Positions 8,156-16,005 of a DNA stretch of 64,000 nt are shown piece after piece. Location of the stretch: contig NZ_CP104969.1 of assembly GCF_025452195.1 (NCBI RefSeq), positions 266,001 through 330,000 on the forward strand. Reading direction: 5' to 3'. The stretch's first letter is position 1. Every line of letters starts with the position of its first letter. Under the pieces are notes generated by a model, which saw only the letters and a list, made by a program, of their open reading frames with translations, made no database searches and was not told the origin of the DNA. The DNA comes from Phyllobacterium zundukense. Its GTDB lineage: Bacteria; Pseudomonadota; Alphaproteobacteria; Rhizobiales; Rhizobiaceae. Position numbers and translations under genes: made by a program.

Positions 8156-9648
8156 GACTGCGCTTCCTCGATTTTGGTCTTGCGGGCGTCGCGGAATTCG
8201 CGGCTAAGCGAAAAGACGACGAAGATGAGAGCGATCGACAGCAGGCAAACGGCGATCGTATCCTGAAGGAATATCATGTGATCGCCGCCTGACAGTACGA
8301 GCGACCGGCGATAGCTCGATTCCACCATGTGGCCGAGCACGACACCAAGGATCATCGGCAGCACGGGGAAACCGGCGATCCTCATGAGATAGCCAACCAA
8401 GCCGAGTGCAAGTGCAATGCCGAGATCGAACAGACTGTTATTCAGGGTGAAGATGCCTGACAGGATCAACGCAAAGATAAATCCGGCGCGGTAAGCCCGT
8501 GGTCTGTTAACAAGCCAGATGCAGGCGGGCAGGATGATCATGCCGACGCCGATCTGCGCGATGATAGCGATGAACGAGCCGACATAGATACTGTCGATGA
8601 CCTGCGCGCTCTGCTCGAAGAGGCGCGGGCCAGGGATGAGCCCGTGCATCAGCAAACCGCCAAGCAGGACGGCTGTAGAATTGGAGCTTGGGATGCCGAA
8701 GCTGAGTAGCGGGATCAGCGCTGTACTTGCCACTGTGTTATTGGCAGCTTCCGGCGCTGCGACGCCTTCTTCTGAACCTTTGCCGAAAAGCTGCGGTGTT
8801 TTCGACCAGCGCTTGGCTTCGTTGTAGGACATGAACGCGGCGATGGATCCCCCGCCTCCCGGGGTCAATCCTTCGAACAATCCAAGAATGCAACCGATGG
8901 TTTGCGAGCGCTTGAGCTTGTTCATCATCGACCGGCTTGGCAGCTTGATCCTGATTGTCTCGTTCAATTGCAGGACGGTTGACGAGCCGGATTGGCTCAT
9001 GAGCTCGGTAAGTGCGAACAGACCAACCATCACCAGTACGGGTTCGATCCCGCCGAGGAGATCGGGGATATCGAAGGTGAAGCGGGTAACGCCGGATATT
9101 GGATCCGTGCCAACGGTCGCGATCATCAATCCGACGGTCGCGGCTGCGAGGCCCTTGATCAATGACCCGCCGCTCATGGAGGCGATCACGCTGAGGCCGA
9201 GGATCCCAAGGCCGAAATAGGATGGCGGGGTGAATGCCAGCGCCAGCCAGGATAGGGGTTCGGTCAGCAAAATCAGCATTGCGAGGCCAAAGAGGCTTCC
9301 AACGACGCCCGACATCAGCGAGATGCCGAGTGCCTCGCCGGCACGCCCCTGCCGGTTCATCTCATAGCCATCGATAACCGTGGCAGCAGAGGAGTTGGTT
9401 CCAGGCGTCCTTATGAGAATGGCCGGGATCGAGCCGCCATATTCAGCACCGATGTAGACGCATGCCAGCAGCGCAATCGCTTGAGCCGGGTCCATGGTGT
9501 AGGTGAAGGGCAAAACGAGCGCCATGGTAATGGACGCGGATATGCCCGGCAGAGCACCACCAAGAATGCCCCAGGAAAGCCCGCCAATGGCAACGAAGAA
9601 GAGTGGGGTCTCGGTCAGCAGGTGGATGATGTCCCATAATGTGGTCAT
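8152..9648 (-). CDS. tctA: Tripartite tricarboxylate transporter large permease TctA
   Basis: A 498-residue integral membrane protein of the TctA family. It shows the first conserved block GILGGALPGISASITMALVLPFTYTMDP, the second GCILGLFEGLTPGGGGSIAAFMSYNEAKRWSK, the NNTVASTALIPLLSFGIPSSNSTAVLLGGL signature and about 12 hydrophobic stretches, spread here over its whole length as usual. It forms the channel of the Na+ or H+-driven TTT importer together with TctB and the periplasmic TctC. The start overlaps the tctB stop by one base and the stop overlaps the MmgE gene start by 4 nt, so translation is coupled. Confidence 0.93.
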   Translation of the reverse strand: MTTLWDIIHLLTETPLFFVAIGGLSWGILGGALPGISASITMALVLPFTYTMDPAQAIALLACVYIGAEYGGSIPAILIRTPGTNSSAATVIDGYEMNRQGRAGEALGISLMSGVVGSLFGLAMLILLTEPLSWLALAFTPPSYFGLGILGLSVIASMSGGSLIKGLAAATVGLMIATVGTDPISGVTRFTFDIPDLLGGIEPVLVMVGLFALTELMSQSGSSTVLQLNETIRIKLPSRSMMNKLKRSQTIGCILGLFEGLTPGGGGSIAAFMSYNEAKRWSKTPQLFGKGSEEGVAAPEAANNTVASTALIPLLSFGIPSSNSTAVLLGGLLMHGLIPGPRLFEQSAQVIDSIYVGSFIAIIAQIGVGMIILPACIWLVNRPRAYRAGFIFALILSGIFTLNNSLFDLGIALALGLVGYLMRIAGFPVLPMILGVVLGHMVESSYRRSLVLSGGDHMIFLQDTIAVCLLSIALIFVVFSLSREFRDARKTKIEEAQS

Positions 9649-10124
9649 CAGAACATTCCTTGAAAAAGCGAGCCTGCCGGCTGATGGACGCCAAGCAGTT
9701 TGACGAAAATTGCCCAGTAGAACACCGCACCGCCGACCGCCGCTGCCAACACCACCCAGTTGCGCGGCGCCCCCTCATAGAGCGCAACCGCGCCGATCAA
9801 CAGAGCAGTGCCCGCGACGTAGCCGATAAACGGAAGGACAAAAACGTAAACCGCACCCAGAAGGAGAAAGCCGATCGCGCGCGGCAAGCCGGCGTCACCC
9901 TCGTCGGCGTCCGCCGACGCGGTCGCTGTTCGAGCTCGTCTGAAGAGCATGGCACGTGCAATCAAAAGGACAGCAAGAATGGCAAGGATGATGGACAGCA
10001 CATGCGGCAAGCCCGTGGCACCCACTTCATCGGACAAGGTGCTGTCGGCGATTTGACTGGACCAGGCATAATACGTCCCTGAGACGGCAAGAAGAACAAC
10101 GCCGCTGATAAGATCTTTGTTCAT
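9648..10124 (-). CDS. tctB: Tripartite tricarboxylate transporter small subunit TctB
   Basis: A 158-residue protein with four predicted transmembrane helices, typical of TctB: an N-terminal helix (LISGVVLLAVSGTYYAWSS), a conserved GATGLPHVLSIILAILAVLL block, a charged cytoplasmic loop (residues ~62-80) and two C-terminal helices. It is the small membrane partner of TctA. I choose ATG 10124 (MNKDLIS), preceded by GAGGG, over the in-frame ATG 10145, which has no ribosome binding site and lies inside the hairpin region. Confidence 0.88.
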   Translation of the reverse strand: MNKDLISGVVLLAVSGTYYAWSSQIADSTLSDEVGATGLPHVLSIILAILAVLLIARAMLFRRARTATASADADEGDAGLPRAIGFLLLGAVYVFVLPFIGYVAGTALLIGAVALYEGAPRNWVVLAAAVGGAVFYWAIFVKLLGVHQPAGSLFQGMF

Positions 10125-10145
10125 TGGGTGGCCCTCATCCGACAT

Positions 10146-10172
10146 AGGGGACCGGTTGATGGCCGATCCCCT
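10146..10172 (-). promoter_or_regulatory. Intercistronic hairpin between tctC and tctB
   Basis: A 10-bp stem (10146-10155 with 10163-10172, one mismatch) and a 7-nt loop lie 7 bp after the tctC stop. No T-run follows in the transcribed direction, so it is more likely an mRNA-stabilising or partial-stop element that raises the binding protein over the permeases than a full terminator. Confidence 0.6.
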
Positions 10173-10179
10173 CGCGTTA

Positions 10180-11148
10180 TTATTTGATGGCGCCTGTCGA
10201 CTTCAGAAACGCTTCCGTTGTCGATCCGAAATTATCGATGAAAGCCGGATAGTCCTTGTGCCCGATGAACTGAGGCACGAGCACTTCAGCAGTATAGGCC
10301 TTCTTGTAGTCCGGGTCCTCGAGGAGCTTCTTGACGGCTTCATCCCAAATAGCGGTTGTGGAGTCCGGAATACCCTTGGGACCGGCGAGGCCACGGAACT
10401 TGACCAGACTGACGTCAAAACCCGATTCTTTCACAGTTGGCACATCCGGCTTCTCGGTAATGCGTTCAGGATTGAATGTGGCAAGCAAAGTGATCTTGCC
10501 GGCATCGAGCTGCGAGCGCAATTCCTGGATTTCGCCAATGCCGATATCGAGCGTGCCATTGAGAACATTCAGCATCATATCGCCACCGCCCTCGTGGGTG
10601 ACAATTGCAGGCGTGACGCCTGCCGCCTTCTTCAGTTGCTCGGCTGCCTGACGTTCCAGCGATGCGGGATTAGCCGCGCCCCAGCGCCCTCGCTCTTTCT
10701 TTGCATGATCGATCACGTCTTTCAGCGACTTGAAAGGCCCATCAGTCCGTGTGTAAATCACTTCACTATCGGCGAAGATATTTACCAGCGGATCCATGTC
10801 CTTGTAAGTATTCTGCGGTTTGCTCATCAGCGACGTGTAGATATAGGTCGGCGTTGTCGCATAAAAGACGCTTCCGTCGGCTGGCGCTGTCGCAACGCGT
10901 GCCATGGCCTTTGCGCCACTGCCGCCCTGGACATTTTCCACGATAAAGGCAGCGCCGATATACTTGCCCAAGTACTTCGTCATTTCGCGCAGGAATACGT
11001 CACTACCGCCGCCAGGGCTGGAATGGGTCACCAGCGTCACAACTTTATTGGGATAAGGCAGCGGATCGGCTTTAGCCGCTGCGCTGGATAAGATAGCGGC
11101 AGTGGCAAGGCCGACCGCTGTCCTCCCGATCAATTTCATAAAATGCAT
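10180..11148 (-). CDS. tctC: TTT solute-binding protein TctC (Bug family)
   Basis: A 322-residue periplasmic receptor. The N-terminal 28 residues are a Sec signal peptide (LIGRTAVGLATAAILSSAAAKA). Mature features are family-typical: YPNKVVTLVTHSSPGGGSDVFLREM, VENVQGGSGAKAMARVA and the AGPKGIPDSTTAIWDEAVKKL segment. TctC/Bug proteins bind citrate, tartrate, glutamate-like or aromatic acids; specificity cannot be read here. GGGAG stands 9 nt before ATG 11148. It is the second gene of the operon and is followed by a hairpin (10146-10172) before tctB. Confidence 0.92.
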   Translation of the reverse strand: MHFMKLIGRTAVGLATAAILSSAAAKADPLPYPNKVVTLVTHSSPGGGSDVFLREMTKYLGKYIGAAFIVENVQGGSGAKAMARVATAPADGSVFYATTPTYIYTSLMSKPQNTYKDMDPLVNIFADSEVIYTRTDGPFKSLKDVIDHAKKERGRWGAANPASLERQAAEQLKKAAGVTPAIVTHEGGGDMMLNVLNGTLDIGIGEIQELRSQLDAGKITLLATFNPERITEKPDVPTVKESGFDVSLVKFRGLAGPKGIPDSTTAIWDEAVKKLLEDPDYKKAYTAEVLVPQFIGHKDYPAFIDNFGSTTEAFLKSTGAIK

Positions 11149-11202
11149 TGTCTCTCTCCCTTCAAGTACCGTTTCTTCAGAACGGTTTTCTACTTTCTCA
11201 GA

Positions 11203-12624
11203 TCATTTTGCCGCGAGTTCCCGTTCGCCGCTGATGAGTGCAACAAGTCTTCCGACATCAGCACCTTTATCTATACTCTGCACCAATGCCAGCAGTTCAT
11301 CCTGGCAAGGGGCGTCAATGACGCCCTCCGCGCACATGCGGAACTTATCCTGAAGTCCAGCATCGCTGATCGGATTGGAAGGCCCGCCGCGGTAGCGCTC
11401 ATCGGCCCACTGTATCAACGTACGCCCGTCCTTGGTGATCACCTCGATACGCGAGCGGATCTTGTCATAGCCGAGCGCATCGATCTCGAGATCGTTGATG
11501 ACATCCGTACGCGCTTGCAGGTCCTGCATGGCATCTCCGGCTACAAACGCGTCCTCGAATTCATGGTGACTGGCGCGGCGGCACAACACGATCATCGCAA
11601 GCAGAGCGGGCATCGAGAATTTGGCCTGGAGATGATTCTGCGCTATCGGATAGCGAATAGGCTCGATGATATTTTTGCCGGCAAAGAAGCGGATGCGTTC
11701 GACTTCTTGAGGTTTCAGATCGTGATCCAGGACCAGCTTCAGCATTGCGTCCATCGATTGATGGGTGAGAATACCCGACGGGTATGGCTTGATGCTGACG
11801 CCGGGCTCGATAATGGTCAAAGGAGCGCCAAAACCGGCCACGGCTTTGTCCTCGTCAAAGCCCTCGCCCATGACGGAAAAGAAGCCCCAGGGGCCGTCGA
11901 GTGCGGCCGGATCGGCTTCGAAACCAGCGGCGGCGAGACGTGCCGCAGTGACACCGTTTTCGCAGGCACGTCCGACATGAAGGGGCTTGGTCATGGTGCC
12001 GAAATTCACCCGAATTCCAGCGGCAAAACTCGCCGCCAAACCGAGTGCATGGGCAAGCTTGTCTCCCGTCAGTCCTAGAAGCTTGGCAGCAGCGACAGCC
12101 GCGCCAAATGTGCCGACCGTACCGCTTGTATGATGTCCGCGGCGATAGTGGCGCGGCTTCATCCATTCGGCAATCTTGCATTCGACTTCAAATCCGAGCT
12201 GGAAGGCGAGCATGAGATCCCGACCATCCACATTGCCTTTTTCACTGGCAATGATCAGCGCAGCAGTAAGCGGTGGAACGGAGGGGTGGGTCAGCAGACC
12301 ATAGATGTGAGCCGGATCATGGGAGACTTGTGTGTCATCCCAATCGTGAGCATGTCCGGCAGTCCCCCATACGCGGGCGGCCAGTGATGCCGGGACTTTC
12401 GCCGATCCGTTGCCCGGCAAGGGCGCATCTTCACGTCCTCCCTGAGCAAGCGCGTCTTCGATGAGAATCCGCACCGAGGCTTCGCGACTACCGGCGAGAT
12501 AGAGGCCGACGGTGTCAACCATGCAGCGACGGCCGACAACAAGTGCTTCTTCCGGCAGGTCCTCATAGGTCGTGCGTTCGATGAAACGTACGGCCTTTGC
12601 CGTGATGTCGGAAGATAAATTCAC
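11203..12624 (-). CDS. MmgE/PrpD family protein, first gene of the TTT operon
   Basis: A 473-residue MmgE/PrpD protein, distantly related to the one at 6785. Family segments: VGLYLAGSREASVRILIED, WGTAGHAHDWDDTQ, HHTSGTVGTFGAAVAAAKLLGL, FGTMTKPLHVGRACENGVTAARLA and SIKPYPSGILTHQSMDA. Likely a dehydratase, decarboxylase or epimerase of a carboxylic acid. I place the start at GTG 12624, with AGGAG about 10 nt upstream; the TTG at 12651 is in frame but overlaps that site. It is promoter-proximal to an operon that runs through tctCBA to the SDR, under the operator at 12695-12732. Confidence 0.85.
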   Translation of the reverse strand: MNLSSDITAKAVRFIERTTYEDLPEEALVVGRRCMVDTVGLYLAGSREASVRILIEDALAQGGREDAPLPGNGSAKVPASLAARVWGTAGHAHDWDDTQVSHDPAHIYGLLTHPSVPPLTAALIIASEKGNVDGRDLMLAFQLGFEVECKIAEWMKPRHYRRGHHTSGTVGTFGAAVAAAKLLGLTGDKLAHALGLAASFAAGIRVNFGTMTKPLHVGRACENGVTAARLAAAGFEADPAALDGPWGFFSVMGEGFDEDKAVAGFGAPLTIIEPGVSIKPYPSGILTHQSMDAMLKLVLDHDLKPQEVERIRFFAGKNIIEPIRYPIAQNHLQAKFSMPALLAMIVLCRRASHHEFEDAFVAGDAMQDLQARTDVINDLEIDALGYDKIRSRIEVITKDGRTLIQWADERYRGGPSNPISDAGLQDKFRMCAEGVIDAPCQDELLALVQSIDKGADVGRLVALISGERELAAK

Positions 12625-12694
12625 GCGTCTTGTCTCCTGATGGATATGCAAAGTTCGGTCGGATATTGGGCCGTCAGGAAACTAGGGTGTAGAA

Positions 12695-12732
12695 TGTAAA
12701 TTGTCAACAATCATTGTAAATTGTTGACAATT
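12695..12732. promoter_or_regulatory. Perfect inverted-repeat operator before the MmgE/TTT operon
   Basis: AATTGTCAACAAT (12699-12711) and its exact inverse ATTGTTGACAATT (12720-12732) flank 8 bp. The left arm lies in the 17-mer TGTAAATTGTCAACAAT that also occurs at 1460-1476; TGTAAATTGT also precedes the right arm. It sits about 70 bp upstream of GTG 12624 and downstream of the stop of the oxidoreductase gene at 12752, so it should control the MmgE-TTT operon. Probable dimer or tetramer site of a GntR-type repressor. Confidence 0.8.
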
Positions 12733-12751
12733 AAGGGCGGGAGCGGATGTG

Positions 12752-14074
12752 TCAGGCGTGCGGTGGCAGTACGGCTCGATCCCGCTTCGCGGTGAGCCAA
12801 TCCCTGACGCGGTAATAGCGTAGCGTCAGTTGCGGTCCAAAATTCATGTAAAACGGCGCCGCCGTCAGCGGCTCAAGCTTGAGCGCCAAATCCCTGTCAG
12901 GCACGCCTAGGGCCCATTCCGACAAAATGCCGCCTAGCATGCTCCCGGTCGGCACGCCGCGCCCGGACAGTCCGGTCAGCGCGACGACACCCGGAGCCAG
13001 ATCGTACAGGCGCGGAACCGTACGGTATTGCATGTCGAGTTCGCCAAACCAGAAATACTCCCAGCGGATGTCTTGGTCGATTTGCGGATGAAGCCATTTG
13101 AGCCGGTCAGCCATCACCTTTTTAGTATATGCCAAATCCTTGCCTCGTCGTCCCATCGGGAACATCGACGCAACGATGCGGCCTTCGGCGTTGTATTTGT
13201 AGACAAAGATGTCGCCGCGCCCGTCATGGATTGTGGTGTTCTGCGGTAATACGGTGTGGCGTGCGTCTTCGCTCAGTGGCTGTGTCGCGGCCACGAACAC
13301 GCGTTGAATTTTGAACGTCTTGTCCAGGCCGGGCCAGCCATCGACCGTATAGGCGCCGGTACCAAAGATGACCTTGTCTGCGATGACGCGGCCTCCGGGC
13401 GTTTTAACCGCCCATCCTCCGCCCTCGCGCTCAACCTTTGCCACAGCCGAATGTGTATGGATCACGCCGCCTTCAGAGATCACGGCGCGTGCCAATCCGC
13501 GCGCATATCCAAGTGCATTGAGATGCCCGGCTTCGGAATGAAACCAACCGCCGTGGAATCGCGGGCTGCCGGTGACTGCCTCGACTTCGCTCTTGTCCAG
13601 AACGCGTGTCTTCGCACCCACTGCGTTATAGTCCCGCGCTTTTTCTGCGATGGTCGCAATGGCACTCGGCGTATGCGCCCCCATGACATACCCGTTCTGC
13701 TGCCATTCGCAGTCGATGCCATAACGCGAGATCATCTCCGCCACGCGATCGTTCGCCCGAGTCTGTCGCTGTATAAGCCGCTCCGCCCAGGGCTCGCCCA
13801 GCATCTTGCGCAGTTCCGGCAAACTATAATGCGTGAACGTCGGGGTGCAGTGTCCGGCATTCCGGCCGGAGCCGCCAAATCCGATCTCCTGTGCTTCAAG
13901 AAGTACTACCTTCACACCCGAGCGCGCGAGTTCCAACGCGGTCGTCAAGCCCGTGTAACCCCCGCCGACGATGCAGACATCAGCCTTGGTCGTGCCTTCC
14001 AACGTAGATGTTTCCGGTGCAGGTGCCGCCGTTGCGTACCAGAGCGTCGCTTCTAAGGGAGAGAATTTCGGCAC
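12752..14074 (-). CDS. DAO-type FAD-dependent oxidoreductase (PuuB-like)
   Basis: A 440-residue flavoprotein. The Rossmann dinucleotide motif VCIVGGGYTGLTTALELA lies at residues ~33-50, followed by LLEAQEIGFGGSGRNAGH, the flavin contact typical of gamma-glutamylputrescine oxidase and related amine or amino-acid oxidases; the C-terminal GLSGRGVPTGSMLGGILSEW is the second FAD-binding strand. It oxidatively deaminates a secondary or primary amine group of an unknown substrate. Start GTG 14074, with GGGGAGG 8 nt upstream. It is the last gene of the ABC importer operon (20313 to 12752), so its substrate is probably imported by that system. Confidence 0.85.
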   Translation of the reverse strand: MPKFSPLEATLWYATAAPAPETSTLEGTTKADVCIVGGGYTGLTTALELARSGVKVVLLEAQEIGFGGSGRNAGHCTPTFTHYSLPELRKMLGEPWAERLIQRQTRANDRVAEMISRYGIDCEWQQNGYVMGAHTPSAIATIAEKARDYNAVGAKTRVLDKSEVEAVTGSPRFHGGWFHSEAGHLNALGYARGLARAVISEGGVIHTHSAVAKVEREGGGWAVKTPGGRVIADKVIFGTGAYTVDGWPGLDKTFKIQRVFVAATQPLSEDARHTVLPQNTTIHDGRGDIFVYKYNAEGRIVASMFPMGRRGKDLAYTKKVMADRLKWLHPQIDQDIRWEYFWFGELDMQYRTVPRLYDLAPGVVALTGLSGRGVPTGSMLGGILSEWALGVPDRDLALKLEPLTAAPFYMNFGPQLTLRYYRVRDWLTAKRDRAVLPPHA

Positions 14075-14087
14075 TATCCACCCTCCC

Positions 14088-14975
14088 CTAATTCAAGTCA
14101 CTGCGGGCGTCGAGCGCGTCGCGCAGGCCATCGCCGATGAAATTGAAACTGGTGACTGCAAGTGTAATCGCCACACCCGGGATGATTGCCAGCCAGGGGG
14201 CGGACTGCAGATACTGCTGCGCTCCGTTGAGCATATTGCCCCAACTAGGAAGCGGCGGCTGAATGCCATAGCCGAGGAAACTCACATAGGCTTCCAGGAG
14301 TATGGCTCTGGCTACGGTCAGCGTAGCGGCGACGATGATCGGTCCCATAGCGTTCGGTAGCAGCTCGCGAAACATGATCCAGCGATTGCTGAGGCCGAGC
14401 ATCCGTGCTGCCATGATGAAATCGCGCTCACGCAGCGAGCGCACTTCCGCCTCGACGATGCGTGCAACTTCCATCCAGCTGGTGATCGCGATGATTACGG
14501 TGATCATGATCGGACTGGGCTTGATGAACGCAGCCAGCGCCAAAAGCAGAAAGATGCTGGGAAAAGACAGGACCGCATCAACGAACCGCATCAGGACGGT
14601 GCCGATTCGTCCGCCGTAATACCCTGCGACGACGCCGATCGTTGCGCCGATCATTGTGCTCAGGATCATGGCGGCAAAACCGACAAGCATCGAGATCCTG
14701 CCCGCCATCAGAAGGCGCGCCGCTATGTCACGACCAAGCGGGTCTGTGCCGAAAAAATGATAGCCGGTCAGCGGCGGAGAGAAACGCGCACGAAGATCGA
14801 TATAAAGGTCATTGTATGGAAGAAGATATGGTCCGATGACACAGGCCAGCGTCAACAAGATCACCATTACGACACCAAGTGCCGCGAGCCGGTGCCGAAC
14901 GAACCGCCGGAAGGTTCGGCTGTTCCACCAGCCGGACTTTATGGGGCGATTGATGGGCGTTGAGGAAACAGACAT
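14088..14975 (-). CDS. ABC transporter permease, DppC/OppC type
   Basis: A 295-residue inner-membrane permease. The N-terminal OppC domain (FRRFVRHRLAALGVVMVILL), the motif YHFFGTDPLGRDIAARLLMAGR and the EAA loop around AEVRSLRERDFIMAARMLG are diagnostic of the peptide/nickel/opine ABC subfamily; six hydrophobic segments are visible. It pairs with the DppB-like permease encoded 10 bp upstream. AAGGAG precedes ATG 14975. Confidence 0.92.
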   Translation of the reverse strand: MSVSSTPINRPIKSGWWNSRTFRRFVRHRLAALGVVMVILLTLACVIGPYLLPYNDLYIDLRARFSPPLTGYHFFGTDPLGRDIAARLLMAGRISMLVGFAAMILSTMIGATIGVVAGYYGGRIGTVLMRFVDAVLSFPSIFLLLALAAFIKPSPIMITVIIAITSWMEVARIVEAEVRSLRERDFIMAARMLGLSNRWIMFRELLPNAMGPIIVAATLTVARAILLEAYVSFLGYGIQPPLPSWGNMLNGAQQYLQSAPWLAIIPGVAITLAVTSFNFIGDGLRDALDARSDLN

Positions 14976-14985
14976 CGCGATCTCC

Positions 14986-15936
14986 TTATGTCAGCCGAAT
15001 GCGCGGATCGACGAATGCCGTAAGCAAATCTGCCGCGAGGTTACTCAGAAGAACGAGAATCGCCGAGAACATCAGCAGACCCATCACCACCGGGTAATCC
15101 TGATAGCCGAGACTATCGAGAAACAGGCGTCCCATCCCCGGCCAGGTAAACACCGTCTCGGTGACGAGCGCTCCACCAAGAAGCGTTGGCACCTGCAATC
15201 CCGCAAGGGTTATCATCGGCAACAGAGCGTTGCCGACGACGTGCTTCATCAATACGCGCCGCGGTGTCATGCCTTTGGCGCGCGCCGTCCGGACGAAATC
15301 CTGATTGATCACATCGAGCGTCGCGGTGCGCATGTAGCGGCTCCACACCGCCACGTCGACCAACGCCAAAACCATGGCTGGCATGATCAGATGAACGGCA
15401 TAATCCAGAAAGGAACCGTTGCCGATCGTGTACATGTTGCCCGCCGGCAACCAACCGAGCTTCAATGAGAAAATGTAAATAGCGACGAGACCGAACCAGA
15501 ACGTCGGGATGGACAAAGCCACCATCGCGCCAACTGTTGCTGTGTAGTCGAAGATCGAGTAGCGCTTCGTCGCTCCCTTGATACCGACCCAGGTTCCGAT
15601 CGTGACCGAAATCACCGTTGCAGTTCCCATCAGCAGTAAGGTAGCGCCGAAATGCCCGCCGATGACATCGAGAACAGGGCGGCTGTCTCTGAATGACCTG
15701 CCCCAGTCGCCGCGTAACAGGCGCCAGAACCAATCCGCATATTGTACGATCAGCGGCCGATCAAGCCCCATCTGGGCGGAAATGCGGTCAAGGTCCGCCT
15801 GTGTCATGCCAGGCGTCAGCGCGAATTGCGACAGCGGACCGCCCGGTGCCAGATTCAGTACCGCGAAGCCGATCATGGATACCAGCACGAGCAGCACGAG
15901 ACTCTGCCCAAGCCGGTTCAATATGTAGCGTGTCAT
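14986..15936 (-). CDS. ABC transporter permease, DppB/OppB type
   Basis: A 316-residue permease with the DppB N-terminal block YILNRLGQSLVLLVLVSMIGF, GLDRPLIVQYADWFWRLLRGDWG, the EAA motif region ATLDVINQDFVRTARAKGMT and GALVTETVFTWPGMGRL. It forms the heterodimeric channel with the DppC-like protein next to it. The start ATG 15936 has GGAG 9 nt upstream. A strong hairpin at 15971-15999 separates it from the binding-protein gene. Confidence 0.92.
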   Translation of the reverse strand: MTRYILNRLGQSLVLLVLVSMIGFAVLNLAPGGPLSQFALTPGMTQADLDRISAQMGLDRPLIVQYADWFWRLLRGDWGRSFRDSRPVLDVIGGHFGATLLLMGTATVISVTIGTWVGIKGATKRYSIFDYTATVGAMVALSIPTFWFGLVAIYIFSLKLGWLPAGNMYTIGNGSFLDYAVHLIMPAMVLALVDVAVWSRYMRTATLDVINQDFVRTARAKGMTPRRVLMKHVVGNALLPMITLAGLQVPTLLGGALVTETVFTWPGMGRLFLDSLGYQDYPVVMGLLMFSAILVLLSNLAADLLTAFVDPRIRLT

Positions 15937-15970
15937 TGCGTCGATCTCCGATAACGGTTCGAAGGCAGGA

Positions 15971-15999
15971 CAGGGCCAGGGATCGTCACCCTGGCCCTG
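15971..15999 (-). promoter_or_regulatory. Intercistronic hairpin after the solute-binding-protein gene
   Basis: A perfect 11-bp G+C-rich stem (15971-15981 with 15989-15999) and a 7-nt loop lie just after the binding-protein stop. No T-run follows on the minus strand. It probably protects the upstream mRNA from 3' decay so that binding protein exceeds permease. Confidence 0.7.
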
Positions 16000-16005
16000 C
16001 AGATC

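Noticed and set aside
8152..9648. tctA and the genes from 6785 to 11148 as a citrate utilisation operon
   Set aside because: TTT receptors have very varied ligands and neither citrate lyase nor tctDE is present, so citrate was not assigned.
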